Position numbers and translations under genes: made by a program. Shown here in pieces: positions 13,011 through 25,256 of a DNA stretch of 64,000 nt. The notes below the pieces were generated by a model. The model searched no databases, had not been told where the DNA came from, and saw only the letters and a program-made list of their open reading frames with translations. The DNA is from Canna indica (taxonomy: Eukaryota > Streptophyta > Magnoliopsida > Zingiberales > Cannaceae), in assembly GCA_034359265.1 (NCBI GenBank), contig CP136896.1, positions 67,281,501 through 67,345,500 of the forward strand, written 5' to 3'. How positions within the stretch are numbered: the stretch's first letter is position 1; every line of letters starts with the position of its first letter.

Positions 13011-14150
13011 CCAAGGGGAAAGATAAAAAAATATTTTTAATATTTTTTTCACGAGTACAAAAATATTTTTAATATATTTTTAGAATAAAAAAAATTTCTT
13101 ACGTTATGAATATAAGTACAAAAATATTTCTATAGATAAATTACGTTAATTGAGAGATAACGAAACTGACATGACCGATGATTAGGACTAATGACTTGGA
13201 CATGTGGCGCGCATGCAAGCCAAGACGTTTTTTCATTGATACTAAAATATCTCTGACATTTTTCACAGGTACTAAAATACCTCTAATATTTTCTTACGGG
13301 TACAAAAATACTCATAACATTTTTTCACGTGTACTAAAATACAACTAACGTTTGTTTTGAACTTAAAATACCCCTGGGATTATTGAAAATAGTACAAAAA
13401 TAACATCAGACTAACTTTTGTTAGGTGAGACTTAACGGAGATGTCGTGAATGTTGACTTTACATACGACGCATATGCAGAGAGCAACTTGTCACGTAAGA
13501 GACACATAAGAAATCGAAACTGAAATTTTAGAAAATAAAAACTGAAACTGAAACTGAATCCATCAAATCAGTTAATCAAAAAAATTGGTTTGGTTTCAAA
13601 ACCGATTTTTTTAATTAATCGAATTTTCAATTTTTTTACTCACCCTTACGGTTGCGTAATAAGTTGCTCTCTACATGTGCATCATGTGTAAAGTCAACAT
13701 CTCTATCAGTATCCACGATATTTTTGTTAAGTCTCACCTAACAGAAGTTAACTTAGTTTCATTTTTATATCATTTTCAATAAACTCAGGGGTATTTTAGC
13801 TCCAAAACAAACGTTAGGGTCATTTTAGTACTCGTGAGAAAACGTTATGAGCATTTTTGTACCCGTGAGAAAACGTTAAGGGCATTTTGATACCCGTGAG
13901 AAAACATCAGGGGCATTTTGGTACCCGTGAGAAAACGTATTAGTCTGCATGCACGCCACATGTCCACGTCATTAGTTCTAATCATCAGCCACGTCAGCTC
14001 TGTTATCTCTCAACTAACACTGTTTACCTATAGGGGTATTTTTGTACCAAATTCCACAACGTGAGGAGTATTTTTGATCCCAAAAAAATTTTAGGAGCAT
14101 TTTAGTACCGGTGAGAAAACGTTAAAAACATTTTAGTTCCCAAAAAAGAA
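13011..14150. mobile_element. Foldback (long inverted repeat) element, about 1.1 kb
   Basis: Two arms of about 480 bases (about 13016-13500 and 13665-14148) are imperfect inverted repeats around a loop of about 165 bases. Each arm holds repeated variants of GGGTACNAAAATGCCCC followed by TAACGTTTTCTCAC at a spacing near 30 bases, and shares ACATGTGGCGCGCATGCA, GTGAGACTTAAC and GTTGACTTTACA. The partner locus at 45615 runs straight from the left flank (TCCGTATAAAAA) to the right flank (GATTGATGTTT), so this is an insertion made after the segmental duplication. It codes for nothing. A Mutator-type foldback is most likely, but the target duplication is not clear. Confidence 0.8.
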
Positions 14151-14755
14151 TTGATGTTTGTACGCTCTAAAATTATATAGGCTTAATTTGCACAAAAATA
14201 TGCATGCTAATTTTAGGTTTAAAATAAATTGTTTTAAAACTAAATAATACCAATAGCATATTTGATTCATACAATAAAATATGATAGGATAATAAATTAA
14301 TTAATAACTATTATTTATTTAATGTAAGTATTTAAAAAAATAAAATTAATACTATATTCGATATATATCAAATTTAAAAATTCTTATCCAAAATCTCACC
14401 TATTATTCAATTTAATTTTATCTCAATTAAACAAACATACTTAAAAAGAAGAAAAATATCATAATTCTATTTAACACAGCTTTTCACAAATTATTTTCTT
14501 TGAAAAAATATATTCACGAATGTTATTTGTCTTGACTAGATATTATTGGAAAATATCACATCACATGAAACCAATGGCATAGGTTGTAATTTCCATCTCA
14601 TTACTGGGCCGGCCCTTTTTGCATTCGAAGGATTACTTTACTTCGGCCCTAAAATTAACATTATATCAGTTTAATCCTTAAATTATTTTTTTAGAGTCAA
14701 CTTAGGATTTAAATTTTTTTATTTCACTCCAATTTGATCCTTAATCTTTTCTACT
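14151..14755. other. Intergenic AT-rich DNA between RWA-A and tail C
   Basis: No gene is seen. The left part matches 45625-46150 beyond RWA-B and the right part (AATTTTTTTATTTCACTCC) matches 46580-46625. The middle (about 14480-14640) is replaced in copy 2 by other sequence including a SINE. Confidence 0.6.
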
Positions 14756-16833
14756 TTAATAGGGTCAGGTTCAATGTATTGGATCACCCACGTTTTAATA
14801 AGAAACTCGAAGTAGAATGACAAGCATTTGAGGATTAATAATAAGAATGACTCCGTTTCAAATTGGCTTTTCCTAGGAGAATTGAGGTGATAGCATTTGA
14901 GGATCAAGCCTGAGTTGATCAAACAACAAATGGATTGAATCGGGCTATATTCATATGTTAAGGGATCGAGCCGAATTGAAATTGGAAGGACTAGATTCTT
15001 TTACTTTCAAGTCTTATTTCTTAAAACATAACAAATATGAAATATCTTTTTCACTAAATATACGAAATTGGGTTTGCATATTTATTTTTATATTTGATTG
15101 GGTCATCAAATTTTTCAGACAAATTTGACAAAAACATAAATAATGTAGGATATTTGTCAAAATTATAATTTTTATGATGATATACCTAAGATGTGCCTCA
15201 ATTCTATTTATTAACTTAATTATAAACGGTTAAGAACTTGGGTTCCTAACCACTTAATGCATGCTATTGTATAAAAAGTTTAAATTTGATATATTTATAA
15301 AATTAATAAATATAATAATCTAAAATAATATGTTAGTCGTAGTTATATTAATAGTTGAGAACTTTAGTAACAAATATCACATGTTATTGAGTTAACAAAT
15401 TTTAAAACCTATAATGATGTGTTAATGATAGTCACATTGACGTATATAAGTATCTATGCTCTTATATTCATTTTCATGTGAAACTTTACATTGATTTATA
15501 TATAAAGTTAGGCGCTTTAACGGTCAACGTTACTGTAATTAACATCACATTTTAAATTTTATTTATTTATTCAATTCATAAATATGTAAAATTTAAAATT
15601 TCTTATATAGTAGAATATATATAAGTAGTTGAAAACTTTTTACTAAAATCCTTAACTGCCAATATTATTGCGATTAATATATCATTTTAAGTTATTAGAT
15701 TTATTAACTTCGTAAATATGTCAAACGTAATATTCTTTATGCAACAACATGTACATATTAGCATTGTCAAATAATTATAATTAAGTTAACGAATAAAGTT
15801 GGAGAGCAACTTGGGTATATCATAAAAAAGTTATGATTTTGAAAAATACCAATTTTTATGGTTTTGCCAATCAACAATAAAGTGTTTATAATTTTATCAA
15901 AAATTTTAATTTTTTTTAAAAATATTAACTTATTAAGAAGGATTCAGATTATATTTTATATTCCTAAAACATCTAACATTTACATGTTCATTACCCAAAG
16001 TCTCAAACAATGCTAGCTAATAAGAAATGTTTTTATTAATGATTCGAGGGGCATTAACAACACGAAGCAAAATGTATACTTTATCGTAACTCTTGTGATT
16101 CATCCAACATCAAATATAGAATCAATACAATAATGACATTTAAGCATCCAATTCCATATTAAACAGAAAAAATGTAGTGCCCATCCCCATCATAATACGG
16201 GGGATAAACAGGATGGTCCTTGATATCAATCGGGTAGTATACATCACTGGTTTCTATATCTTTTTTTATCTATCTCCCTTTCTCTACGTGGTATGAAACA
16301 ATCATCGCAAAAATGTATACAACAAAAATTTGTGACAAACAAACATCGTCTTCTTATCGAGCAAATAAGATTTTGCTCAACATGAGGGAAAAAACATCTG
16401 ATGCAGATTGCAACTTGTCATCCCTGTTAGAGAGATGGGTTATTGAAATGCAACAGTTCCAAAGGTTATTAAAATCTGATAGAAAATAGTCATACTGATA
16501 TTTCAAAAATATGAAGAAGAACAAACGAGAAGCAATACAAGCAAAGGGAAACCATTGCTCCATAAACAAAATTTTGAAAGAGTCGGTTGTTGTCTTTGCT
16601 AGGGATAAAAGTTGCCTTCAATAAGTTTGTAAGATCAAATATTCCGTAGGATATCTGCAATTGCGGTAAAATTCAAATGTTTTAGTTGAATTTATTTATG
16701 GAGTTGTGCTTAGATGAAGTGAAATGGACTTACAAAGAGTATTAGAATGTTATTATTAATTGCTATATATCTAGAAGAGAGGTTCCTATATAGAATCAAT
16801 AAATATGAAGAGTGCAACTTCTACTGGTAACCA
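14756..16833 (-). pseudogene. RWA tail C: 3' flank and exon 15 only
   Basis: This is a diverged copy of 3744-6443. Exon 15 is present at 16490-16654 with its acceptor, 165 bases, open frame and stop codon, but exon 14 is deleted: sequence jumps from the intron after the exon-14 donor (GACTTACAAA) to the distal part of the intron (GAGTATTAG). Everything 5' of intron 13 is missing, so there is no start codon or catalytic region. Tail D (46629-50215) is its partner in the second copy. Beyond about 16788 the sequence is shared only with tail D. Confidence 0.85.
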
Positions 16834-16842
16834 TAGAAAATA

Positions 16843-17210
16843 GAGTAAATTACACGGAGCCCTCTCGACTATAATCATTGTACGCAAATACTATCTAAAC
16901 TACCAAGTGTGCATGGAGCCCCCCTCGACTACACTTTTTGTTCCAAAAACCCCCATATGTTAGCCCGCATGTTAGTCACTTAACGATAAAAGTCACTCGT
17001 GTGCAAAATCTCCCTTTGATCCATTCGATATAAATTAACTTTAAAAGTACCCCGTGCGAAAAACCCTCCTCCGACCCCTTCGACTCTCCACCCCAGCAGC
17101 ATTGGCAACCATGGCGATTGAACCATAATCGTCCAAATCAAGAGCCAAACGCCGAGCTTTTTAATCAACGAGGAATCCTAATCATCCATAGAAGGAAGAC
17201 GCCAAGGATC
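16843..17210. repeat. Left terminal inverted repeat of the MULE
   Basis: About 368 bases pair with the right arm. Shared blocks include CTAAACTACCAAGT, AGAGCCAAACGCC and GAAGGAAGACGCC; the last lies just inside the CACTA insertion point in the right arm (24376-24400). Arms show scattered substitutions, so the element is not recent. Confidence 0.88.
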
Positions 17211-17218
17211 TGTTAGGG

Positions 17219-18261
17219 ATGATACGAACTTCAGGCTCCAATAGTGTAGGCAGCAGCTCAGGCGATATCAATAGTTTGGGTGTGAGGTATTGTTACTATG
17301 GAATGATTTCTCCATTGAAGACTGCAAGCACTGACGCCAATGCAGGAAGGCGATTTTTTGGATGTCCTGCAAAATTAGTTAGTGTTTAAATCCCTAATTT
17401 TGAATCAATCTCAGTTAAATCCCTAATTTTAAATCGCTACATGTACATATTGGTGGTCTACATTGTAGTTACTTCGAATGGATAAACCCTCCCAAGAAAT
17501 GCTCAAAGTTGGAAGATCGTAATGTCATATTTGAAGATCTGTTTGAAAGGAATATAGTTTTAACTAAACAAAACAAGGCTTTGATCGAGAAGATTGATGA
17601 GTTGCGGCAATTAGAGATAAAGAACAAAGAATTGATATTGCAGATTGAATCTGGGAAGGACAAAGAATTTAAGCTGCAATCAATTGTAGTTGTACCTAGT
17701 GATGTCAACGGGGCAAGGCGGGTACAGGGGTGCCTACCCGCTACCCGCCCCGCGAAATAAATGGGTACCTGCTACCCGTTTATTTCCCGTGGGTATTAAA
17801 AATGAGTACTCATTTAATTACTCGCGGGGGGACGGATACCCACAGGTATTGGCGGGTACCCATGATAATATTTCAATAATACTTCAACTCTTCAAGTATT
17901 TTAATAATAATTTTAAGTATAACAACTTCATTTTGATAAACACACAATATTTTGATAACAACATCATCATAAGATTTCAAAACATAAAGTATATAGGTAT
18001 TGAATTAAGTTGGGTTTTTTTAGTGTAGGTACCGAGGGTAATATTGTAATTTACTAATTCTCGCGGGTAACGAGTACCCACGGGTACGTGTATTACAATA
18101 CTCGTACCCGCCCCATATAATAAATGGGTAAGAAAAATTACTCACGAAATTCTCGCGGGTAGGAAACTACCCCCCATACCCGTCGTAAACGGGTAATATT
18201 GCCATCCCTAGTTGTACCCTTTGTTTTCATTGCTTTTATTGTAGGTTTATCTTTCAAATAA
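17219..18261 (+). pseudogene. GRF-type zinc finger / coiled coil / membrane anchor protein inside the MULE
   Basis: A first exon from the ATG at 17219 encodes a Ser/Gly-rich start and a GRF zinc finger (SPLKTASTDANAGRRFFGCP). After a short intron, a second exon from 17469 encodes YFEWINPPKKC, the second half of the GRF module, then a charged coiled coil (LFERNIVLTKQNKALIEKID). The frame reaches QSIVVV, where the 17697-18210 MITE has inserted, and resumes at 18211 with VVPFVFIAFIVGLSFK and stop (18259-18261), a hydrophobic C-terminal anchor. Plant proteins with this order (GRF, coiled coil, tail anchor) are known as a small family of unknown function. The second zinc ligand is Tyr instead of Cys (CYY for CxC), and the exon joint does not restore frame with an obvious donor, so this copy is probably dead. 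It is convergent with the transposase. Confidence 0.7.
17697..18210. mobile_element. hAT-type MITE, 514 bp, GGGTACC-rich
   Basis: The element runs from TAGTGATGTCAACGGGG to AATATTGCCATCCCTA and is flanked by a perfect 8-bp duplication GTTGTACC (17689-17696 and 18211-18218). Both subterminal parts are rich in GGGTACC/CGGGTA repeats. Removing it and one duplication restores the reading frame of the host GRF gene. A related copy lies at 30230-30797 in the opposite orientation. Confidence 0.9.
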
Positions 18262-18484
18262 GATGTTGTAATCTATGCAGTAAAATTGCACTTTATCATA
18301 TATGTATCACACCCTTTGAATTATCGGTTTGTATCAGTTTGAATTACACTAATTGTTTACACTGATTCACATAATCCAGTATGAACAACACTAATACACA
18401 TAATACTGTTAATACACAAATACTAACTGAAACATCATTCACACTAATTCACATAATATTGTTAATATCACTCACATAATAATA

Positions 18485-18667
18485 AAACATTCAGTTTAAC
18501 AAAAAAAGTTGAAACATTCAGTTTACACCATACTGATTTTTTTTTTAAAAAAAGCTAAAACATTCAGTTTACACTACACTTAAACAAAAAAAAGCTAAAA
18601 CATTCAGTTTAAACCATATTGAAACAAAAAAAAGCTGAAACATTCAGTTTACACCATACTGAAAACT
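18485..18667. repeat. Tandem repeat of about 45 bp, four units
   Basis: Units contain an A-run followed by GCTRAAACATTCAGTTTA and CACCATACTGA variants. They lie in the short gap between the two convergent MULE genes. They may be only a decayed minisatellite, though the position is where both 3' ends would fall. Confidence 0.7.
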
Positions 18668-18728
18668 CTAAAATCCATCTGAATATATTTACATCATGAT
18701 CCAGTAAGTAAAAATAGTATACAAACAT

Positions 18729-21700
18729 TTACATCATTGTCATCTTTCTAGCACATATATTTTTCTTCATTCTATGAGTTGTCCCAAGGTTTGTTGGCTG
18801 AGCTGTCCCGAAATTTGTTGGCTGAGACATGTTAAATAGTTGTTGGTACTGAAAGGTGTCAAATGCTGATGGTGTTGGATGAGACATGCTGAAAGGTTGC
18901 TGAGACATTCTGAATGATGGCTGAGACATCCTTGATGATAACTGAGAGCTTGGCTCACCTGAAGATGGCTGAGACATGCTGATTGGCCCAACTGAATATG
19001 GCTGAGACTTGCTGAAAGGTGGAGCTAACGATGGTTGAGCTGAAGATGTAGTCTTTCTCCTTCCTCTTGTCTGGTTGGGGTTTATTGGACTCTTGTATCT
19101 TCTACTATTATGCCCTGGTTGCCCACAATTCCCACACTTAAGGATTTATCCTCTTTTAGTAAGCTTATGAGGAATGATAGGTTCATCTGCTGCGCGCCCT
19201 CTTTCTCTGTTTTCTTGGTCTCCTTGGCAGTATATTACATGTTGGAGGACCAATAGGTGCATGATCCTTATGTGGTCAATCTTCTTCTCCTAGAATTGGT
19301 TTGATAAATGTTGAGTAGGCCTTCATAAACATGTCTTTGGAATATCATTGATGTACATAGTTTTTGGGTATGTCTCCAACACTGTCAATATCATTGAAAC
19401 AATCAAGTTAATACACATAACAATCAAAGTTAATAATCAATACAAGGAGAAAATATCAAAACCAACATGTATATACAAGAAATTGCATGCCCACATGGAA
19501 TGCCAGTAAGTTGTCATTTCCCACAACTGCATGTTCTCTGTTTGAGGTCAACTACCTTTTGTCCATCTCTCACATGATTTGCTTCAAATAAAAGGTTTTC
19601 ACATCAAGCTATTATGGATAGGGGAGCATCCTTCTTTGCTGACTCCAATTTCAACTAAACACGTAGAGTTATTGGACTAGGATAATTCATCATACACTCC
19701 TTCTTAGCAACTAGCCTCTTCATCAATATCCTTCTAATCATCTCACACATAGTCAATATTGACTTGTCACGTGCCTCCAGTATGAATCAATTAAATGTCT
19801 CTATAATATTATTCAATAACATATCACTCTTGGTTCTTTCTCTAAAGGCATGCATTGACCACTTTCTTGGAGGTTTTCTGTCACACCCCAAAAACCTAGG
19901 CGTGATTGACCAGAGTACTACATGTACCCCGAAGCTTAACCCAACATAATAACCAATAAATACGAAGCCTTGGACAATATAAGAGACCAGTTTCTTACAA
20001 TAAACATAAATGATCAAAATTTTCAAAGCCAATCCATAAGTGATATGATAACTACATATGTTCAAACTCATTTAAAATGATTCAACTAATCATAAACAAG
20101 TATTTGACATCCAATGCGGAAACATAGTGTTAAATGTTCATTTACAAATAAAAAGAATAAATATGATCCTATGGACTCAACATAACCCTTGACAACGACA
20201 TGTCACGAGATCTGCCGTCCTTGACGCCACCAGCTGCGCTACGACACTCCAGTACCTGTGTGATCATGCTCAGGTGCTGCAAAATAGTGAAATAAATAGT
20301 AAGTCCAACTAGGACTTAGTGAGTGACATAATCTCCTGCAACCATGCTAAAAAATGCAAACCAACAGATATACATGTGTATGCTATAAACCCAATATTTC
20401 ATAAGTAGAATGAGGTGTGCCAAGGAAATACATATATACTCAGTGTAACCATGCATCCATTTAAGCAACAACTAGTAAGAGCATATTAATAATACTAACA
20501 TGAGATAAGCAACAATAAAGTTATTCAACTATTCACACAAGCCACTCGAGTCGGTCGTCAGCGTGGCAGTACTGACGAGCTTCCCGGTCCAAGGACCCGT
20601 CGGTCCGATCATCTAGAGACCCATCGGTCTATGAGTCGGGCGCTGATCACCTTTGTCTCAGCGTACTCCCCGCTCTTTGCCACCCGGGTCGATCGTCAGT
20701 GTAGCGGCTGACGAGCTTCCCGGTCCACATCCACAAGCACACTCAATCATCAATAAAGTAAGCAGTAACCAAACCAAAAGAGAACGTAACCATAGTCATA
20801 CACCGGCCCATATCACATCATATCCAATCTCAATTATATAATCCAACAGAAATAAATTTCCCATGAGCATCAAATTATTCTAAATCATACACTATGTCAA
20901 ATGAGCAAATAAAACGTTAAAGCAAGCAATGTAATTTACTCATGCAGCCATAAGAATCAAGAACAAGGAACATAGATTTCTTGTATATACATATTCCGTA
21001 AGGAACAAGATGGAAATCCTAAAAGAAGACATCAAGACACCTTCATCAAGAAAGATAAAATCCTTAACAGATTATAAAGAGAACACAATTTTAATGGGAC
21101 AACATGTATAGTTTCACATAATGATTATATTTCCTAGGTAATTTATCATCGATACAGGGAATTAACATAATCTTCAACAATTAAAGGTGAAGGCAACAAC
21201 ACCAAGAAATATATTTGATACATGCGGCCATGAAATTGAGGCAAAGAGGAGCATGAAGTTTTCTAAGCAATATGCATGTAACGTAGGATTTAAGGCTCGA
21301 CATCAACGAGAAGAAATCATCAACAGTTTCAGTGAAGAAATCCATCAAGGGAGAGGCGGTGCACATCCAGCCGAGCGAACTGGATCATGCGACCTCTCCT
21401 CCCAAAACAAGCTATTTAATTTGACACGGGTTATTGACACAAAAATTCATACTTATGATTCAAGATTCAAAAGGTTCATCAAGGAAACATACGGCAAGAA
21501 TCAAGAACATGGGGAAAAGGCGGCGGCTTGAATTAAAGAGAAAGGGAGGAAGGTTAAGTCACTCACCGATTTAGGGAAGATGAAAAGGAGGACGAGTAGT
21601 TGATTCCTCCGACAGCCGTCGCCGACGAGATTGCCACAGCCGGCTGAGATCCGCTCGCCCCTCCTCCTTGCGCCGCTACGTCTCAGTCGGGTGCCCTGTC

Positions 21701-23760
21701 GCCGAGTCGCACACCCCTCTCAACTTATAACTTGGGGTTTAATTAACCCCAAGTTACCTTTTTACCCCTATACTTAGATTAATTAGAAAAGACCCAATTT
21801 GAGTCTGATCTAAGTCCGATTTGAATTCCGATCGACCCACTGAGTTCGCCTCAAAGTCTACTCTCATTACGCCATGCCAATTTACAGAAATAAAAATTAT
21901 ATATATTTAAATTAGCGACATACCGAATTCCGCCCTCGAGACTCCGCTAATTTGCATCATTTAAGTCCTCGCTTCCCTGATATGAAACAAAACAATTATA
22001 GATGAAATTTTGGTCATAACATTTTCTCATCAATCAGTCATATGCAGATTGGTCTATATTCTTGATTCTTTCCATGCAAGCCTTGAAACTATTAAATGTT
22101 GTTGCCTTTGCTGCATTCCAAAGCTCATCCTTTAAAGTCTTGCAAGGATGACTCTTCTTGAAGTTGGCATATAAATGCCTTACACAGATTCTAAGATCTG
22201 CCCCTAACTCCTCCAACAATGATTCCAAACTCTGTTACATATATTTGGAGAGATAATTAAACAATAAAAACACATAATAATTAAACTATAGTTGTGTGCA
22301 CTAGACCCCCCTAAATAATAAAACACTTAACATGAACCATATAACAGGAATTGGTCTGTAATACTTACCTTTTGTTGACCTGACATACAGTCCTATCATT
22401 CTCTTCAATTGAACCTATATCTTCAAGTAGATAATACATGAACCACTTTCAACTATCATAACACTCAACCTCCACTGTAGCTCATGCAATGGGATATATA
22501 TTGTCATTTTAATCCTTTGTTATTCAAATAATGGGCCTACAAGCAGCTTTGAATCCAGTCTTCAATGCATCCAAGCATACATAAAATCTCTTGAACAAGC
22601 CATTGTTGAGATCTACCTTGTAATTACTGTCAGAATTGTACTTCTTTACTGTTGCACTGTAATCTCATAACTTTGTAAATTGTTCAGCTGTCTTTCCTTG
22701 TAGCTTCAACATTGTCTTTTGCTTTGCCTTATAACTCTGGTATCTAGACTTAGTCACTTTATGATCCCCGTGCACTTGATTTTGAAAAGCTTTATTATTC
22801 CAATGAGGTTGGTCTCTAATGTGCTCCAAATACTCCTCTGCTAACCAATTTGAATCAGCCTTTGTATTTTTAAATTCTCATCCATAATTCTTGTGTTTCA
22901 TATTTTTCCATGTCTTGATTTGAAAAGCCTCATTCTTATGGGAGGGGATGTATGAACCTTCCATCCACATCCCCTCTTGCATGCAATGGTTATCCATCTC
23001 CTTTAATTCTTGATGAATACAAAATCAATCACTCTCTACACTGCATATTTTTTAAGTGCTGGCCTACACGCTTTAAAATTATTGAAACACATTCTCATTG
23101 TCAGTTCAACTCTTACATGAAAATCTATCTTATCAATGAAAGTTGGTCACTTTTGCTTCTTCCTTTTCTTTTTATTTCTCTGCTCATTCTCACTCTCATT
23201 AGTAGTATCCAAGTGATCACTTGGTTCATATTCACTCTCATCACTTGGTTCTTTTTTTTGTCAATTACACACTCTTTCTTATCATTGAACATGTCATTAA
23301 CTCTTTCTTCAACGTGTGTGAAATTATGATCAAAGAATATATCAGGAACATCATCTTCACTGTCAGGGAAGTCACAACCATCTAGGTTCACTTCTTCTTC
23401 ACTTTGTGGAGGTTCATTTCCTTTCTTTTCTGTGGCTTTTTCACTGTCATCTTAATCTTCATACCCTTCATTGGGATCTTAACTGACTTCTTTCTCAATT
23501 CTCTAGTTTTTTAATTCTTTTTTTCAAATGAACTCCCAACCTGGGGTGCCTGTGTTGTCTGTGTTGCAGGTGTTGCATGTATTGCTTGTGGTGGTTCCTG
23601 ATCCAGAGGTACAATATTAGGTGGTTCCTGAGCATGGGGTACAGTAATGGGGTCATCAACCCTACATTGTATAAGAATATCCAATCTTCTATTATTATTC
23701 CTCTGTAGTCCTTTCAGCACAGTCAAAACATCCTAGTCACCTAAGAAAAGTCTAAGTACA
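18729..23760 (-). pseudogene. MuDR-type MULE transposase, decayed and interrupted
   Basis: Reading the minus strand from 23760 to 18729, recognisable pieces are an acidic N-terminal region (23125-23391), a stretch with NWLAEEYLEHIRDQP and FKRFYVCLDALKTGFKAACRP (about 22560-22880), RICVRHLYANFKKSHP (about 22034-22200) and, across the solo LTR, RKPPRKWSMHAFRERTKSDM. These match the MULE transposase domain order. A SWIM zinc finger follows (WQLTGIPCGHAISCIYM, about 19470-19520), then a CCHC knuckle (CGNCGQPGHN, about 19105-19140) whose last Cys is Tyr, then a Ser/Gln/Met-rich tail with MSQP repeats (18729-19030). Several in-frame stops occur, many of the Trp-to-TGA or Gln-to-TAG type. No functional transposase can be made. 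Confidence 0.85.
19879..22021. mobile_element. Solo LTR, 2.14 kb, inside the MULE transposase
   Basis: It begins TGTCACACCCCAAAAACC and ends GGTCATAACA (TG...CA), flanked by a 5-bp duplication TTTTC (19874-19878, 22022-22026). Removing it joins two MULE transposase pieces in frame. The TGTCACACCCC start is typical of plant Ty3-gypsy LTRs. It contains two imperfect GC-richer repeats (about 20545-20730) with GACGAGCTTCCCGGTCCA. No internal region, primer site or second LTR is present, so it is a recombination product. Small open frames inside are not genes. Confidence 0.85.
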
Positions 23761-23769
23761 TCAAAAGGC

Positions 23770-24375
23770 TTATCCCCAAACTTCCATCAGAAATGTATTG
23801 CATTTGGGTACCCATAAACTTTCTCCACGTCTCTTGCAAGGTGTATGGTTTGGCCTTTATATTGAGGTTTTGGCCTCAAATAATCTTCCCACCCATGTAC
23901 AAGTTCAAGGGAATTGTCCCCTCTGGAATGGGGTAAAACCTAAAATAAACAAAGTTGTATTGGTCCCACCCATGTGATAATGCAGTATCATACCAAGAAC
24001 ATGAAACAAAAAACACTGACAATAAAAAATAATGCAGTAACCCCACATTATCTTTTGCACTGAAGTTAACAATGAAACAATATCTTACAATCAGTAAACT
24101 AAACTAAATTATTTAAAATTGAAGTTAACAAGTACTAAATTGATGCAGTAAACAATGCCCTAAATAATACAATAAACTATAAAAAATGCACCAGTAAAAC
24201 AATCTCGAAATAATGCAGTAAAAATGTCTTAATCTCAATGCATTAAATAATGAAAGTAAACTAATATCAATGCCATAAACTGGATATCTGATGTGATAAT
24301 CTCAAAGCTAATCTAAAATTGAAAAAAACACTAAAACTTGCGCAGTGTCGCTATTCGCCATGTTCCGCCAGTTGG
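23770..24375. other. MULE interior upstream of the transposase
   Basis: This stretch lies between the transposase N-terminus and the right inverted repeat and probably held the transposase promoter and first exon. It is AT-rich with scattered ATGCAGTAAAC-like repeats. I see no gene. Confidence 0.5.
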
Positions 24376-24429
24376 ATCCTAGGCGTCTTCCTTCTGTGGA
24401 CGATTAGGGTTCCTCCACTACTAGAAACT

Positions 24430-24720
24430 TGGTCTTCAGCAACGGCTATCAGCAACGGCCGCTCAATAGCAACGGCTTTCTTACGGCCGCCCGAGCCGTT
24501 GCAGATATTTATATCTGCAACGGCGTTCTAACGGAAAACCGAGCCGTTGCTGATTATTTTAATTATAAGCAACGGCGTTCATACGGATAGGCGAGCCGTT
24601 GCTGATGTTTTAATTTTCAGCAACGGCTTGCTAACGGATAAGTGAGCCGTTGCTGATAATAAATTATCAGCAATGGCTTTCTAACGGGCGAGTGAGCCGT
24701 TGCTGATAAGTTTATATAGG
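24430..24720. repeat. Left subterminal repeats of the CACTA element
   Basis: Copies of a 10-12 base motif (CAGCAACGGC / GCCGTTGCTGA) occur in both orientations every 20-40 bases. In CACTA elements such motifs are binding sites of the TnpA-type protein. A matching array lies at 28740-29125. Confidence 0.9.
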
Positions 24721-25131
24721 GCACGCAGCCGCGCCCGACCCTTCTTCCTCCCGCTGCTGCCGCCGCCGCTCCTGCCGACACCGCTCGCCGCTGCTGCCGA
24801 CGCCGACGCCTCTCGCCGCCGCGCCGCTGCCGCTACTGCCGGTATGTTGATCGGCCGGCCTATACCGTTTCGGCCGGAGATGTTAAAATCCGACCGAAAC
24901 CCTATTTCTAGGGTTTCGGCCGGCGGCGGTCGGACTATGGCCGCCGCCGGACCTTCTACAGTGGCCGGACAGTGTGTCCGGCCACTGTACGCCGGCGTCG
25001 GAGGGTGGACTCCGGCGCCGGAATATATATATATTGTTTTGAAATTGATAATTAATTATTTTATAAATGTTAATTAATTGTTTAGATTAATTGTTTAATT
25101 TGTTAGATTAATTATTAGGGTTTAGATTAAT

Positions 25132-25256
25132 TTCGGACGCGCGCCGGAATCGTCCACTTCGGACGCGCGCCGGAATCGTTCAATTCGGACTCGCGCCGGA
25201 ATCGTCCACTTCGGACGTGCGCCGGAATCGTCCAATTCGGACTCGCGCCGGAATTG
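25132..25256. repeat. Tandem array of a 26-bp GC-rich unit, about five copies
   Basis: Units are variants of CGGACGCGCGCCGGAATCGT followed by CCACTT, with C/T and A/G changes. The array ends directly at the start of the open frame of the DUF4218 gene, so it probably marks the scar of the deletion that removed the upstream transposase region, or a promoter-proximal repeat. Confidence 0.85.

Noticed and set aside
20653..20841. Small frame inside the solo LTR
   Set aside because: Chance frame in a GC-richer LTR repeat; no domain.
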